Below are positions 31,683 through 42,944 of a stretch of 42,944 nucleotides of DNA, piece after piece. The notes under the pieces were generated by a model that saw only the letters and a list, made by a program, of their open reading frames with translations, was not told where the DNA came from and ran no database searches. Positions within the stretch are counted from its first letter, which is position 1. The number at the start of each line of letters is the position of its first letter. The stretch comes from Ectocarpus siliculosus. Taxonomy: Eukaryota > Sar > Phaeophyceae > Ectocarpales > Ectocarpaceae. The stretch is from assembly GCA_000310025.1 (NCBI GenBank), contig FN647684.1:404911-447854 (forward strand), written 5' to 3'. The position numbers were made by a program, and so were the translations under genes.

Positions 31683-34600
31683 ATGGTTGCACCGCCTAGT
31701 CAGGAACGAACGCCGCTTCGGGCCGCCGAAAATAGCACCGGCAGCAGTAGTGGACAGGCACAGCGATCGAACCCGCCGCGCGACGGTCCTCGATGGGGCG
31801 GCGACGGCGAGAACGTGAGACCAGCGGGGTGGACGGATAACCCTGCTGCGGCAGGAGCAGCAGCAGCACAAGCGAGGGCGGGCGGCAGCGTTCTCGGAGT
31901 CCTCTCCGCAAGAAGTACCACCCAGCAGGGTGGCGGCGGCCCGGAAGTGGACAGCTACTCTCTGCTGCGTCCCGCTGGCGGTACCCCTCTCTCCGACAGA
32001 CGGCAGGAGGCTGCAGCTGGCGTGATGAACCCGGGCCAGACTCGGGGCCTGGAGCATCAGCAGCGGTACGCTGGCGGGGAAGCCCGAGGCGGAACTGCCG
32101 AGTCGAAACGGGCAGCATCGTCGGAAGCAGGAGACGTTGAACTGGAGATGTGGAAGCTAGGGCTCCAGGTCGGCTCAAATCTTGACGTGAAGGACACCGT
32201 GGACAAGTGGTGCGAGGCCACTGTCACCGCGGTGGACAGAGAGGCCGCCAGGGTTTACGTCTCCTACACCTACTGGGCACCAAAGGTGATGTCGTGGGGG
32301 CGCGTTACGGCAGCGGGGATGTGAGCAGCTCGCATGTTCAACTTCACTTTCGTTCTCGGCGGTGTGTACTACAGCGGTAGCAGAGGGCATGTTTCGTACA
32401 TGCGCATAGCATACATATGCATATGTTTGCGTCTCCGAAAAACTCACGGAATTGTATGCTTACACGTGTACGAACTTTTTTTTGCATTGGTCATGACAAA
32501 GCTTGGGGACGGCTCTCACGGAGGTGGAGGTCAGTCCTAGACTAATCTTAGCAAGACTACGAGCGAGAAGAACACTGCTGTCCAGGGATGAACCTTCGCG
32601 TGGTTGCAGATCCCTGAATGCACGCTGCAGTCCAGCCTGTGGATCTTTGGAGGGTTCCTGGCGAACCGCGGTCGTCACCCCGCTCTTTTAGGTGTTTAGG
32701 TGTATGCATGGATTTTAGCCCGTTGTAGCAAACTTTTTCGTCTCCAGTTACTTGGCCATGACGCGAACGGTCCAATCTCCTTCCACACAGCAGGTTTTAT
32801 CCGGCCAAATCCTCGTCTCATCCGTTCCTCTCCCTCTCTCTCTGTGTGTGTGTGTGTCGTACCACTCACTGCTGTCGTAACACGACATGTCTCCAGTGGG
32901 ACGAGTGGATCAGCATTGACTCCCCCTTTCTCGCCCCTGCGGGAACGATGACATACCAGCCGGGAGGTCCGCTTCGTGTTGGCCATCGGGTGGAGGTCCT
33001 GGACGAAGCCAACCAAGTGAGACACAGCCTTTCAATTTCTACTGTATGTACCGTAAGGATGCGGGTCTCCGCATAGGGGTGTTAACGTTTATCAAAGCTT
33101 TCTTACTCCACAACTAGGAGGGTGCGAAGGTCAAACAACACGTCTAAGGAAAGACCTCGATGAGATAATTCCAAAACCGCCCTTTTCGGCAGTGTTGCTT
33201 TCCTAGTTGTCGAGTGGTGAAGCTTTGAAAAACGCTTAACACCCCTGTGGGGAGACCGGCATCCTTACGGTACATACTTGTTTCGCTTGTGGTGCTGTTT
33301 CGACGGAAAAGCACGGATGTTAACTATGCCTATCCCCGCGCCAAATATCACGGATGTACATAAGCTATGCCTATCCCCGCGCGCGCCCACGACCGAACAA
33401 GCGTTTGATTGTGTGTGTAGCGTACGGGATTGATTTTCTCCCTTTCGTGGAGGCACAATCAACGGGAGGCATCCGACGGCATACATCCGTGTTCTTTGGT
33501 AGAGTAGATAAGTAGAAAACTCCTTTTCAGCAGGTTTCAGCCTTCAACAGGCGTGGAAACTTTGCTCGTCCAAGGTTCTTCGGTGGCGGTATTCTAGGAG
33601 AAAGCCGCCTAAAGGCAGAGAGGCAAATAGTTTGAGCTTCGGCGTATCACACAAATCTCATCATAATCATACTTCCATTCACGACCTTCACAGTCTGCTT
33701 GTAGCGGACTCATTTGCGCTCCAAAGTACTTGTAGCACGAGTGGCCAACTGCAGTCTCTGTTTGTTGTGGGACGTCTGGTGAAATACAAATATGGGTGAC
33801 ATCTTAGTTTTCTTCGTTGATCTCGTACACACGAAGACGGTCGTTGTCTCTCATGTGACATGTTTTTTTGTTATTGTCAAAGTCACATAGTTTTTACCCG
33901 CACGTTTTGGACACAAGTGGCTGGAAGCCGACGTGGTGGAAGCAGCCGAAGATGGCCGCGCCCGCGTGCACTTCAAGGGCTACGCGAAGAAGTTTGACGT
34001 CTGGGTGTCGCCGCGCGGGGGCAGGGTCCGCCAATACGGGCCGCATCGGGTCGCGGCGAAGGGGGGCAACAGGTCCTCTGCAAGGCAGGCTTCGCTCGCC
34101 CCCGGGCAGCAGCACGTGCGGCAGATCGCCCAGCTCAGCAGCCGGTGAGTCCTCTTGTTGAGGTACATAGTAATTGGAGAACAGAGCGGCTTTCTCCCCC
34201 TCACTGCAAAGACTTCAACGAATCCCCTTCGACTGTGTAGTACTTCCGTGATTGTGTGCATTTTTTAAGATGATACTGAAGAATCTTAAAAGGACAAGAC
34301 AGCAGTATTAAATGGTAGCGTTTTGTTGTCTAGCGCCAACTAGAAGACCATACAGCGAACTTTACTTGCTGGCTCTACGCCCTCTCTAGTTTGCTACGAG
34401 GGAACATGGGTGTGCTGGTTGTCGCGCTGCAAGCCAAGAGTTCCTCGACGATGGGGCGGGCAACGGACGTACGCTACGAGGAGAACCTATGCGCTACAGT
34501 ATGTGCTCTTGCGGTTTGCCCGATCGTTGGTCGACGTTCATTTTCTCTGTTGGTGAATCGGTTGTACTGCCGTAGGAAACGAACGCCCTTCTTCGTCGGT

Positions 34601-37600
34601 TTTCGAAGAAAGTGAGAACCCTTCATTTTAGTTCGCAAGGGTCAGCTCCACCGGCTGCCGTCCCACGTTCTGATACGCAGCCAAGGCTTGCCATGTGGCC
34701 CCCTAGTCAGGGCGTAGACAGGAGACAAATTTCTTGCCTCCTTTTAAAAATAATAATGGTACGGAAATCTCATTATGCTCCCGATACGAGGGGGACCTAG
34801 TTGGGTTCCCGCTGTTCTTTTTTTCCGACAGCGGTCGTCCGCGCACTGGCGTGCCTTGACAGGTACGAGCACTACCGGCGCGCTTTGGGCAGCCGCGGCC
34901 TGCGTGTGGTGCCGGTAGAGGGCGACGGCAATTGCCTGTTCCGCAGCGTGAGCCACCAGGTGTACGGTGACGACAACCACCACAGGCTGGTGCGAGCGCG
35001 CTGCATGGACTACATGGAGGTAAGCGAGGGTGTATCGAGGTGCCACGAAGCGACGTGGGTTGCGCTTGATTAAGACGAAACTGACCAACATGAGAGATAG
35101 GAGGGTGCGGGATGAGTGAGGCGCCAGGCGGTGTGTAGTACGAGTGAGCTATCGGGCACAGCAGTGGCTCGAAGGATTGCGAGTAGTGCTGTTCGAGCGT
35201 GTTCGTTCTCGGCGATAGGTTGGGTTGAGTTTCTCCCGCCTTTGTTGCTTTCGAGTTGGCATGTGCGGTTCTTGTCTCTTGAGAAGGAGTGTATCTTACG
35301 TGCAACGTGAGGGAAGAGCGCCAAATATAGCTTCAAAGGCGTTTCTTCGCGTTAGGCGTCACCTCATCACGAGCTTGGCGACTGGTGCGAGTGGCGTCGC
35401 GCTGTCTTGTCATATAACCTTGTTTCGTGGACGTTGTATTGTAGTCTAATTCCCAGCGCACCTCGTTGTTTTTCACCCCCTGCTACAGAGCGAGGCTCAC
35501 TTTTTCGAGCCTTACGTAGAGGGAGATATGGCTGCGTTCCTGCGGTATCTGGAAGTGAAGAGGCAGAACGCGGTGTGGGGTGACGATCCGGAGGTACAAG
35601 CTCTCTGCGAGATCTACGATAGGCCGGCGGAGATATGGGCGTACGATCCTCAGGTGAAGACAACGAGGGACGAAAGACGACAACGTGACGGCGGTGGACT
35701 CAAAAGCTTGTGTTTTTGGTCATGCCTACGTAGTCGTGCAACAACAGCAGTGGTCGTGGAGCAGCGTGCATTCACGGCGACGATGATGTTTTGCTCCGTG
35801 GCAGGATGCCAACCCGTCCCAGCCGAGCCGAGCACCAAGGGAAATTTCCGCTCAGCTCCGTTGCGAGCAACTCGCCGAGCTGCGGCAGACGATGTTTCGC
35901 TTGGTTTACAAGCTTGTAAGATCGGCGTGCGTCCGCCTGTTGCCCCGTTGGTGCAGCGAGGCAGCGGCGAAAGGACAGCAATAATTTTCGCTCGGTGCCC
36001 CGAGAAGGTTGGAACGTTTAACGCGAGCCCCGCGGGTAGACGTGCCAACTGATGGCATCCTCCCCACACGCCCACGTGATCATGCCCTCCCCCCTCCCTG
36101 TCACGTTCGGGTGCCGATTAACAAAAGCTCGGTGCCAAGACGCTACGCACGTTCCACGAAGCCGCCGGGAGCGCGGGCGGACGGCACGGATCGCCCCGAC
36201 CCCCGATGCGCCTGAGCTACTACGGCGGCGGGCACTACGACTCCGTGGCCCCCCTGGACAGCCAACCCCCGCTCGTCGGCGACGCGGCGGGGCCAGCGGG
36301 CGCTAGCGCCTCGGCCGGGAGCGGGGGCGCGGGGGGGGTGGGGGAGTCGGGGGCGGCTGCAGGCGCCGCTGATGCCGTTTCGCCCGCCCCAGAGCCGGGG
36401 CAGCTGGAGGAGGCGGCGCTTGAGCGGTCGAAGATACGAGCGGCTGAGGTCGGCAGCGGCAGGTGCGGGGTATAGTGCGGGTCTGGGATGTGGAGTGGGT
36501 CGGGTGTTCGTACAGCGGAAAACCGTTGTCTGTTCTGTTCTCTGCCCGGAGACCGCAGCAGCAGCGTGTGGGTGGAAAGGCGGTCCAGGCGACGTTCGGC
36601 TTGTCGCCGCGTCTCGTTGGGTTGCTGTGAAATCGCTTTGTGTCTGGTAGTGGTCATCGGTGATCTCAGGCATGAGAGGGAGACTTGTATCGATGCACGG
36701 ATACTTTGTGCGTCTAGAGGTGGTACGGAAGAGAAGAACACCCGAATAGCCTACCCAAGCATTCGGGTAGTCCTTTGTTGGAGAAAAATGGGCGGATGGT
36801 TGGAATGACGCTGTACGGGGGGTGCTTGTCCACAAGGAGTTGCTCTTTTGTTCAGGACCCAAGTGAGGGTGGAAATCTCGACGTTTGGGAGATCGAGCTT
36901 GAGTTTATTACCCCGCTTCTAATACTGACGCATTTCCATTGGTCAGCCGGTTGTGCGCGGTCGATGCTAATAATAATACACACACGCGCACCCCGCCCCC
37001 ATACGCACACACACACGCGTTGTCATGACACACGCCACGCCGGCGCTTTGTGTTCCACATGAAGGTGGGATCTGGAGGAGATGAAGATGCGGAAGGACGA
37101 CGAGAACTCTCCGGCGGGCCGAGCTGCCATGGATCACGCTTTGGCATGGAGCAGAAACGTGTTTGAGGCACAGGTGAAGGGACAGAGAACCACGTGTCTC
37201 AACCGATTGACGGCATGATGTAGTTTTTCACTCGTCTTGGGCAGCTCGTGCGTGGGAACCCTTGTGGCCAAATCAACTCAGCACCATTCAGGCCCTTGTG
37301 CTTTTCGACCGGCCGTGCTGTAGACGGGTGGAGAACCGCGTCAGCCTCGCGAAGGCAGTCAGCATGCTGATGGTGACCTCTTGGCGCACAGACCGGACAG
37401 CTTGCACCTCACCGCTACCATTGTCCCGTCAACCGCCCCCTACGCGTTTTCATCGCCCTCAAAACACGCGGACTGCGCGATTGTTTGCAGCCGTGGGTCT
37501 TCCACCATCCGGTCACATCCGGGCTTCGGTTCCGTTCGCTTTTCTTCTTAGGACGGTAATTCCCCATGTGATGCCACCTTGTCTTGCGCCACGTGCGCAC

Positions 37601-38811
37601 TTCTTGTGTTTTTGTATTCTTGTGGAGCGTTGGCCACCACCCCAGGCACCCCTCGCCGTCTCTCCCGCTCCTAGTGACCTTTGCAGTAACACACTCTCAC
37701 CAACAACGAACGCTCTCTTGGCAGTTTGACGACTTGGACAGCGCTCTTGTCGCCAGCGTCGACCACATGGAGCAGTCCAACCTTAGTTCGCTCGAGGCCG
37801 CATCGCGAGACAGCGAGCTCGTTGTGCTGCAGGTAAGTGAGGGGGTGTCGTATAGTCTCGGGGGACGGGGGCTTGTAAAACACATTTTTTTTTCTATATC
37901 CTATCCGTCGCTCGCGTTTTGCACCTGTTTCCTACTGTCATCTATTTGTGGCACGTACTGTAGGTCTCTTCGATCCGGCGTTGTTTAAGGATTCTCCTCC
38001 CCCAGTCCCCTGTCTTTCTGCGGTACTTGCCTTCAAGATTTCGTCCCACGGAACGATCCGTATTTGCTACATACTCCTCCGCCATGCTGCACGTACATGC
38101 CGTCGTTTCTTCGTCATTTTTCGATTCTGCATGAATCGCGGCCCTTTTCTCGATCGTTTTTTGATGACCCATGTGTGGCTATTTCGAGGCACCAACATAC
38201 ATGCCTATGCATCGCCCTTCGACTTGACCTACCTCGCCACCCGCCGTCGCCCCCAGGAGGAGATGCTGCGCACGGCGCAGGCCCAGAGCGAGGAGGAGCA
38301 GCTTCGGAACGCCCTCGAAGCCTCGCGCAACAGCGCCGCGGCGGCTGCGGCCGAGGAAGACCTGGTACGCCAGGCTATGGCCGAGTCCATGGGCGCTGGC
38401 GCCGCTGGAGCAGCTGGCGGCGGCGGCGCATCTGCTTCTGGCGTTTGCGTGGACGGCGGTAACGCGAGAGGGGACGTGGGGAGCCCCGCTGCGACCGCCG
38501 CCGCCGCCGCAAGCCACAGTGCTGCTGCCGGTGACTTTGCGACGGCGAAGGTCGCGGAGCAACAGCCGCCAAAACAGCAGCAGCAGCAGCAGCAGCAGGG
38601 CCGAGTCGCAGCTGCAGGGGCCGCGGACGTGGGGCAGGAGGACGAGGAGCTGAAGAAAGCCTTACTGATGTCGGGGATGGCGGCGGGGGGCGCGTGGGAA
38701 ACGTTGCCGGCGGAAGCCGGGGGGCCGGCGAAGGGGTTCGGCGTTGACGACTTGGAAGAAGACGACGCCCAGCTTAGACTTGCGATTGAGGCCTCGCTAG
38801 CCGGCGAGTGA
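31683..38811 (+). CDS. OTU-family deubiquitinase with two Tudor-knot-like domains and four UIMs
   Basis: Predicted cysteine protease cleaving ubiquitin chains, related to OTUD5. Ten exons: 31683-32285, 32897-33016, 33918-34144, 34434-34498, 34832-35019, 35489-35653, 36128-36462, 37065-37173, 37725-37832, 38257-38811; phases agree, 824 aa. Residues 1-155 are Gly/Ser/Ala-rich. Two chromo-barrel/Tudor-knot-like modules follow: about 160-210 (DKWCEATVTAV ... VSYTYWAPKWDEWI) and 224-272 (RVGHRVEVLDEANQWLEADV ... VHFKGYAKKFDVWV). The OTU core has EGDGNCLFRSV (D370, C373), HQVYGD, CMDYME, then RPAEIWAYDP and SYYGGGHYDSV (H492), a full catalytic set. A helical segment (AMDHALAWSRNVFEAQ) and UIMs at about 652-666, 673-687, 768-780 and 809-823 follow, with a polyQ tract between. 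The 65-bp exon 4 and the 36128 acceptor are the least certain. Confidence 0.85.
33045..33276. repeat. 232-bp hairpin element with ~75-bp imperfect inverted repeat ends
   Basis: Arms 33045-33119 and 33201-33276 are reverse complements with several mismatches (TATGTACCGTAAGGATG versus CATCCTTACGGTACATA at the ends, and AACTAGGA versus TCCTAGTT inside). It starts 28 bases after the donor at 33016, in intron 2 of the OTU gene. The inner sequence resembles the element at 9539-9753. Confidence 0.8.
36908..37020 (+). repeat. SINE-like element just upstream of an OTU-gene acceptor
   Basis: A 5'-truncated copy: ACTGACGCATTTCCATTGGT, CAGCCGGTTG, GCGCGGTCGATGCTAATAAT and a CACACACGCGC tail. It ends only about 45 bases before the acceptor at 37064, so it may contribute branch-site or acceptor context for exon 8. 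Confidence 0.7.
38575..38601 (+). repeat. (CAG)n tract encoding polyglutamine
   Basis: In the last exon of the OTU gene, a nearly pure CAG run encodes 8 consecutive Gln, flanked by QQPPK and GRVAAAG, between the second and third UIM. Confidence 0.85.
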
Positions 38812-40611
38812 ATATGGGGTCGCGATCTATTTAGTAACTTGTTCGGTCGGCCGGCGGGTGTGCTGTTGGTGTGTTTGTTCATGTCACTGCGGTAGGAGAG
38901 AGTGGAGGCGGATCTTACACACTGTATATATAGGGAGTCACTGCTGTCGGGGTGGCTTGCGTGCGTGCTGTTGTCCGCGTTTTGCGCGAGAGCCAGAACA
39001 ATGAAGTCTGCCGTAGAACACTTGCTGTTACATAAAGTGTTCTTTTGAGTCTTGCGCTCGTCGTTGTGCTCTGTTTGGTGTTTGCTTGGCCTGTAGTTTC
39101 ATTTAGTTCTCAGTGCTGGAGCGATCGATCTATTGCAACTCATCCTACCTCACTCCTTTCTTTTGCCGCCATGGTAGAGCACCAGCAGCAGCCGACGAGC
39201 TCCAGGCCGGTGATTTGCGGCCGCCATTGCCCGCCTTCTTGGTTGCTTGTTCATCATGTCGCTGACTGCTACGCATTCATGTTTTGTCTTGTTGTTGCCA
39301 TGTCGGTTTACGTCAACTTCCAAGGAACTTGGCGATGATATATCTGTGTTGCAGGAAGGACCACTCCATTCTGTACGCTCTGTCGCCTTCTTTTCGTCCG
39401 ATTGTGGGAAGCGCGTGTGTGTGCTTTTGTTGGTAGTTTTTTTCCACCGTTGATGTTGCAGGGAAGAGAGCAGCGGTGTCGGTGTGCTTTGTGCACGTGA
39501 TAAGTTTTCTACGATGTCGTTGTGCGACACAAACACCTGCTCCTGTTTCTGCATGTGCGCATGTGTGACATGATCATCGCGGAGCCGGTTGATCCCGACT
39601 TTTTATGCGCCTTTCGAGACTTACAAAACTGCCCAACTGCTGCAACCATCAAGCAACCATCTCCGAGGCTTTCGTTCATTTCGACCCTCTCCTCCTCTCT
39701 CACCATTCATTGCGCCAGCAAAAAATGGTCATCAAGGTCGGCGGGCGCGGCTAACTTCTTCCCTTGCAATGGCCTTGGGCTGTGTGTGTGGCGCTTTAGT
39801 CTGGAAACTGTGCGCATACGTATTATGATCACGTGGCTCCTCCGTGGCAGGCGTGCAATTTGAAACGGTTTGATGGATTGAGTAAGATCCACACTCACTC
39901 GTAGATTGCACGACGTCAACCTATGCTTGCTGTACACTGCTGTACGCTCGTACACCGTACACACCCCACCAACCGCTATAAGGCTACAGCAGCAGCACGA
40001 AATAAACGTATTGTGCAACTAGAAGATCCAACGGGAGCATTGTGATGTACTCTGCTGTTGTGCTGTTGGAGTACGTAGTACATGAGCAGGAGCAGACGTA
40101 GTATGTACATACAGCAGCATCAATACATGACAGGAGTATCCAGTCGGGTGTGATGGCAGATACAGCAGGAGTACATAGATAGTTCGTGCGTACACAGAGG
40201 GAAGAGAGTGCTGAACTCTTCTCGCATTAAAAATCGAAGGTAGTACCGCACGAGGGGAGCGTAGAGAGGGGATCTTGTGTGTGAAGACGGGTTGGAGTAA
40301 ACGGCACTATTTATTGCTGTGAGCGCTGATTTGACGTGAAGACAAAAAAAAATAAATAGATAGAATGTAGAATCGGAAGATTAACCTGTACCACAAACGA
40401 AGAAGAAACATTTGACATTCCCAGGCGCCGCTGCTGTACATGTGTGAGGAAAAAAGAAGTACCAGATTACGTCTTCCGTCTCGAGTTCGGAAGAGACATA
40501 GAGGGACAGAAAAATGCACGCACATTGCGAAGAACCCGATCTCTTTCGTGCTGCCGGTAGCAGCTCGCTCCTCAAGCTCGCTCGCACCGGGTATATTCTA
40601 CAATCCTAGGA
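38812..40611. other. 3' flank of OTU gene and intergenic spacer
   Basis: I see no supported gene in these 1.8 kb. The first few hundred bases should be the OTU gene's 3' UTR, but no AATAAA is close to the stop. Around 39950-40180 there are many imperfect TACAGCAG and GTACATAC motifs, a degenerate low-complexity region. Short open stretches on both strands have no domain or splice support. Confidence 0.45.
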
Positions 40612-40905
40612 ATGTGGTCGTTAATTGAAGCGGCACAACAACATCAACATTCTCCGACTCAGGCGGGAACCGAGATCTGTGGGTCAGAGCCATCAAACCC
40701 CCTCTTTGACAGGGAGCGACACGACTCTCAAAGCTCCTTCCTTGCGACGTTCGACAGAGTCCATCACACACATGCCACACCCTTATTCGAGAAAAAAAAA
40801 CACGCCCGCCAAAGGGGTATACGGCTGCACGACCCCCCAAACGACGAGCTCGTGGCGCGGCAAGAGAAGGCGAGAGACACCCACGGCGTGCAAGGCGTGG
40901 AAGAG
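40612..40905 (+). CDS. Possible first coding exon upstream of the RWP-RK gene
   Basis: An ATG at 40612 opens 98 codons ending at a strong donor (GAAGAG|GTAAGA, phase 0). The peptide is hydrophilic, His/Gln/Arg-rich, without a recognised domain. A phase-0 acceptor (AATAACAG at about 42022) would join it in frame to the RWP-RK exon starting MRAKPSRPKR. It may therefore be the N-terminus of that protein, or a separate short gene. Confidence 0.35.
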
Positions 40906-42046
40906 GTAAGACTATCGGTGAGAACGTGGTGTGCGGCATGTGCTGTCGAGGGGGCCCGGCGGCTCTGTGTCTCCCTTTCATTTGAAACAAGACTCAGCGG
41001 CGCGCACACGTCGCTCTGGTCGGTCGTAGTACGTGGCGAAGGAAATCAATCCTCTCTTTGGGCGGGGTGCTTTACACACCACAGGCAACCCGCCGGGCCG
41101 AGGATGGATCTGCTTTTCGCGAGGACCCAATCGTTCTTGCATGATGGCTATACAAGCTTTCCCCCGGCGAATGTCATGTGTGTGTGGAGAACAACCAATC
41201 TTTTGTTATTCTGCGCTACAGTATGTACCAGAGGCAAAAGTGAAAAAGGAGCAACCGGCGAGCGGAGAGGACCGGCGAGCGGAGAGGAGACCGTTTTTCC
41301 TGAGCCCCGCCCCGCCTTCCCCCCCCCCGCGCTCCCAACGTTGTTTGGAAAAACCTTCCCGCCCTCGGTGGCAAGACAGCTATTAGAGCTAGCTGCGAGT
41401 TGATATCATTGTTGTCGCTCACACGTAGTCCTTTGTACCGCTGTGCGGGCGTCCGGCGAAATTCGAATACGTTGAAGGGGCCTGAGGAAGCAGAAACCAG
41501 GATTGCTCCGGCGAAAAGTCTCTGTCTCCAGACCGAGTAGCGAGTCAAACGTGGTTGTTTGACATTTTTTTCACAAAGTTTCTGATGCACGATATTTGTT
41601 TGAAGTGTAGACTGTGTCTGGCTACGTTCTTCACCCTTGCACCCGTGCTACACGTGCTTCTGTGTGCAAAAAATCGAGAACCAACAATCCACGACGTGGT
41701 GCGCGAGAGTTTTTTTTAGTTTCTGCCGTGGGAACTGCTTGTAGTAGAACACGTACTACGTACCACGTGTCTATCCTGGTCTATCTGGTGCAGCGCAATA
41801 TTGGGGAGGGGCGAGCCAATGCCCATGACCTGAATCACAACCAGGGAACTCCTGGTGACGCATCCCCCATCTCGCGTTCACTCATGTGAATTTGTCTCGA
41901 TAATTAACTTGCCCCCGGCGCACACCCCGTTGCACCTACCTTCCCGCCGTTACCAGAGGCGGAGTAAGCCAAGCGAGACAGGGTAAATATCTCTGGAATC
42001 AAGTTTTCGTCTCGAATAACAGACAGACGGGCATCACTACAATACG

Positions 42047-42697
42047 ATGCGCGCCAAACCCTCGCGCCCGAAGAGAAACGGCGTGGTGCAGCAGAGCAAT
42101 GCCTCGCGCACCCCGCTCAACCTGCCCAAGACCCCTCGCAAGCTCGCTCGCCAACCCCCTCTCAAGGTTGGTGGTTCAAGCATTCGATTGACCTCTGCAG
42201 CATAGAAGTACTGCGAGCGTGCATATAAGTTTTTTTTTTTTGGAAGTTGACATGATTTGCCGCTGCTACACGCATGTATGCATACATAGTAGTCTCTCTG
42301 TGTGTGTACAATATTAATTTTTCCTAGCACATAAAAGTTGTTCGAAATTTGTTGCAGATGTCACGCTGTCTGATGGTTCGTAACATTTGTTTGTTAAACA
42401 TTAAGTAGGCAACCCCCCTACCTGTGGGTACGCCGTACATGTGCGATCAAATGGCTGGGTATAATAGTGCACACACAAACGTGACCCCCCCCCCCGCGCG
42501 CGCGCGTGCCCGCTCCACCGTCACGCAACCCTGCGCAACCTGGATTTCGCATTTATTTGTGCTCAAATTTCGCGTTTGTTCCGTCCAATCCATTCGACTA
42601 GGGCACTAGGCGGGAAACCTTGCAGGACATTGCGCGCCGAGTTCCGGTGGAGGTCCTGCTGCCGTACTTCAACTTCTCTCTCCGAACGGCCGCCGAT
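42047..42697 (+). CDS. RWP-RK domain transcription factor, 5' part only
   Basis: Exons 42047-42166 (40 codons) and 42602-42697 (32 codons) join in phase 0; the gene runs off the right edge. Exon 1 is basic (RAKPSRPKRNG, PKTPRKLARQPP), likely nuclear-localising. Exon 2 encodes LQDIARRVPVEVLLPYFNFS followed by LRTAAD, matching the first helices of the RWP-RK DNA-binding domain, where 'LGVC-x-T-x-LKK-x-CR' and 'RWP-RK' would follow after the GTACGT donor. RWP-RK proteins control nitrogen responses and gamete or egg identity in plants and algae. The RWPxRK core itself is outside the window, so the call rests on the N-terminal half of the domain. Confidence 0.68.
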
Positions 42698-42944
42698 GTA
42701 CGTACGTCCTTGTGAGACCATGCTCGCAGCAGTCTCCGCGCTAGCGAAAATCTTCAAGCTCAAACACGACCACCGAAGAAACCAGCAATAAAAGGGGAAA
42801 CTTTTGGTCCCTTATGATTTTTTTTTTTCCGGGAGTGGGGTGATGTTTGGGGGGGGGGCGGGGGGGGGGCCCCCAAAAAAAGTCGGAAAACTTGACACCC
42901 GGGGGGAACGGAAAACTTAAAACCCCCCCCCCCTTAAGGGTTGG
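42698..42944. other. Intron start and low-quality right edge
   Basis: After the donor at 42698 no further exon is seen. From about 42820 onward the sequence is broken homopolymers (T, G, C and A runs with GGGG/CCCC/AAAA blocks), typical of a low-quality contig end, so coding content there should not be trusted. Confidence 0.6.

Noticed and set aside
34196-34262. Similarity of TCCCCTTCGACTGTG to TCCCCTTCGATTGTGG at about 9814
   Set aside because: The match is short and diverged; it may be another repeat family, but two partial copies are not enough to define it.
1-42944. CRISPR array, operon, phage or integron structure
   Set aside because: The window has spliced eukaryotic genes; the repeats are microsatellites or interspersed elements, not regularly spaced direct repeats with unique spacers.

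Overview
The window reads as nuclear DNA of an intron-rich, GC-rich eukaryote. A multicellular stramenopile such as a brown alga (Ectocarpus-like) fits best. Reasons: exons of 10 to 600 bp separated by 0.3-1.1 kb introns with GTRAGY donors and pyrimidine-AG acceptors; low-complexity Ala, Gln, Gly and Lys tracts inside proteins; many homopolymer-G, GA, CA and trinucleotide microsatellites; and dispersed SINE-like repeats in introns. The organism is an inference. No prokaryotic operon, rRNA, tRNA or CRISPR array is visible. All gene models below were joined by hand from exon phase, splice signals and family similarity; there is no transcript evidence.

Layout, left to right. (1) A minus-strand extended-PHD (ePHD) zinc-finger gene, 3247 down to 138, running off the left edge. 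(2) A poorly coding stretch at 3.2-8 kb with a possible secreted N-terminal exon and a few weak exons, then a Lys/Pro/Ala-rich plus membrane exon pair (8122-9515). (3) A complete five-exon plus-strand membrane protein of the long TspO/MBR type (10454-14199). (4) A 13-exon minus-strand dynamin-like GTPase of the SEY1/RHD3/atlastin class (27146 down to 16070, 795 aa), convergent with the TspO gene. (5) A two-exon minus-strand type II membrane glycosyltransferase (31231 down to 27925, 759 aa) joining a GT31 domain to an MptE/DUF115-like domain. (6) A ten-exon plus-strand OTU deubiquitinase (31683-38811, 824 aa), divergent from the glycosyltransferase across 451 bp, with two Tudor-knot/chromo-barrel-like domains before the OTU core and four ubiquitin-interacting motifs after it. 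(7) The 5' part of an RWP-RK transcription-factor gene (42047-42697, perhaps from 40612), cut by the right edge, where the last ~100 bases look like poor-quality sequence.

The genes do not form one pathway. They are neighbouring housekeeping and regulatory genes: chromatin reader, membrane transport or sensing, ER-membrane fusion, glycosylation, ubiquitin signalling and nitrogen or gamete-type transcription control.

The most unusual items are the Tudor-OTU-4xUIM architecture, the GT31-MptE-like fusion, the ~120-residue low-complexity insert between switch I and the G3 motif of the SEY1-like GTPase (with an unexpected signal-peptide-like start and a 10-nt microexon), and three repeat families: long hairpin elements, CA-tailed SINE-like elements and a tRNA-like repeat capped by a homopolymer G/C tract.
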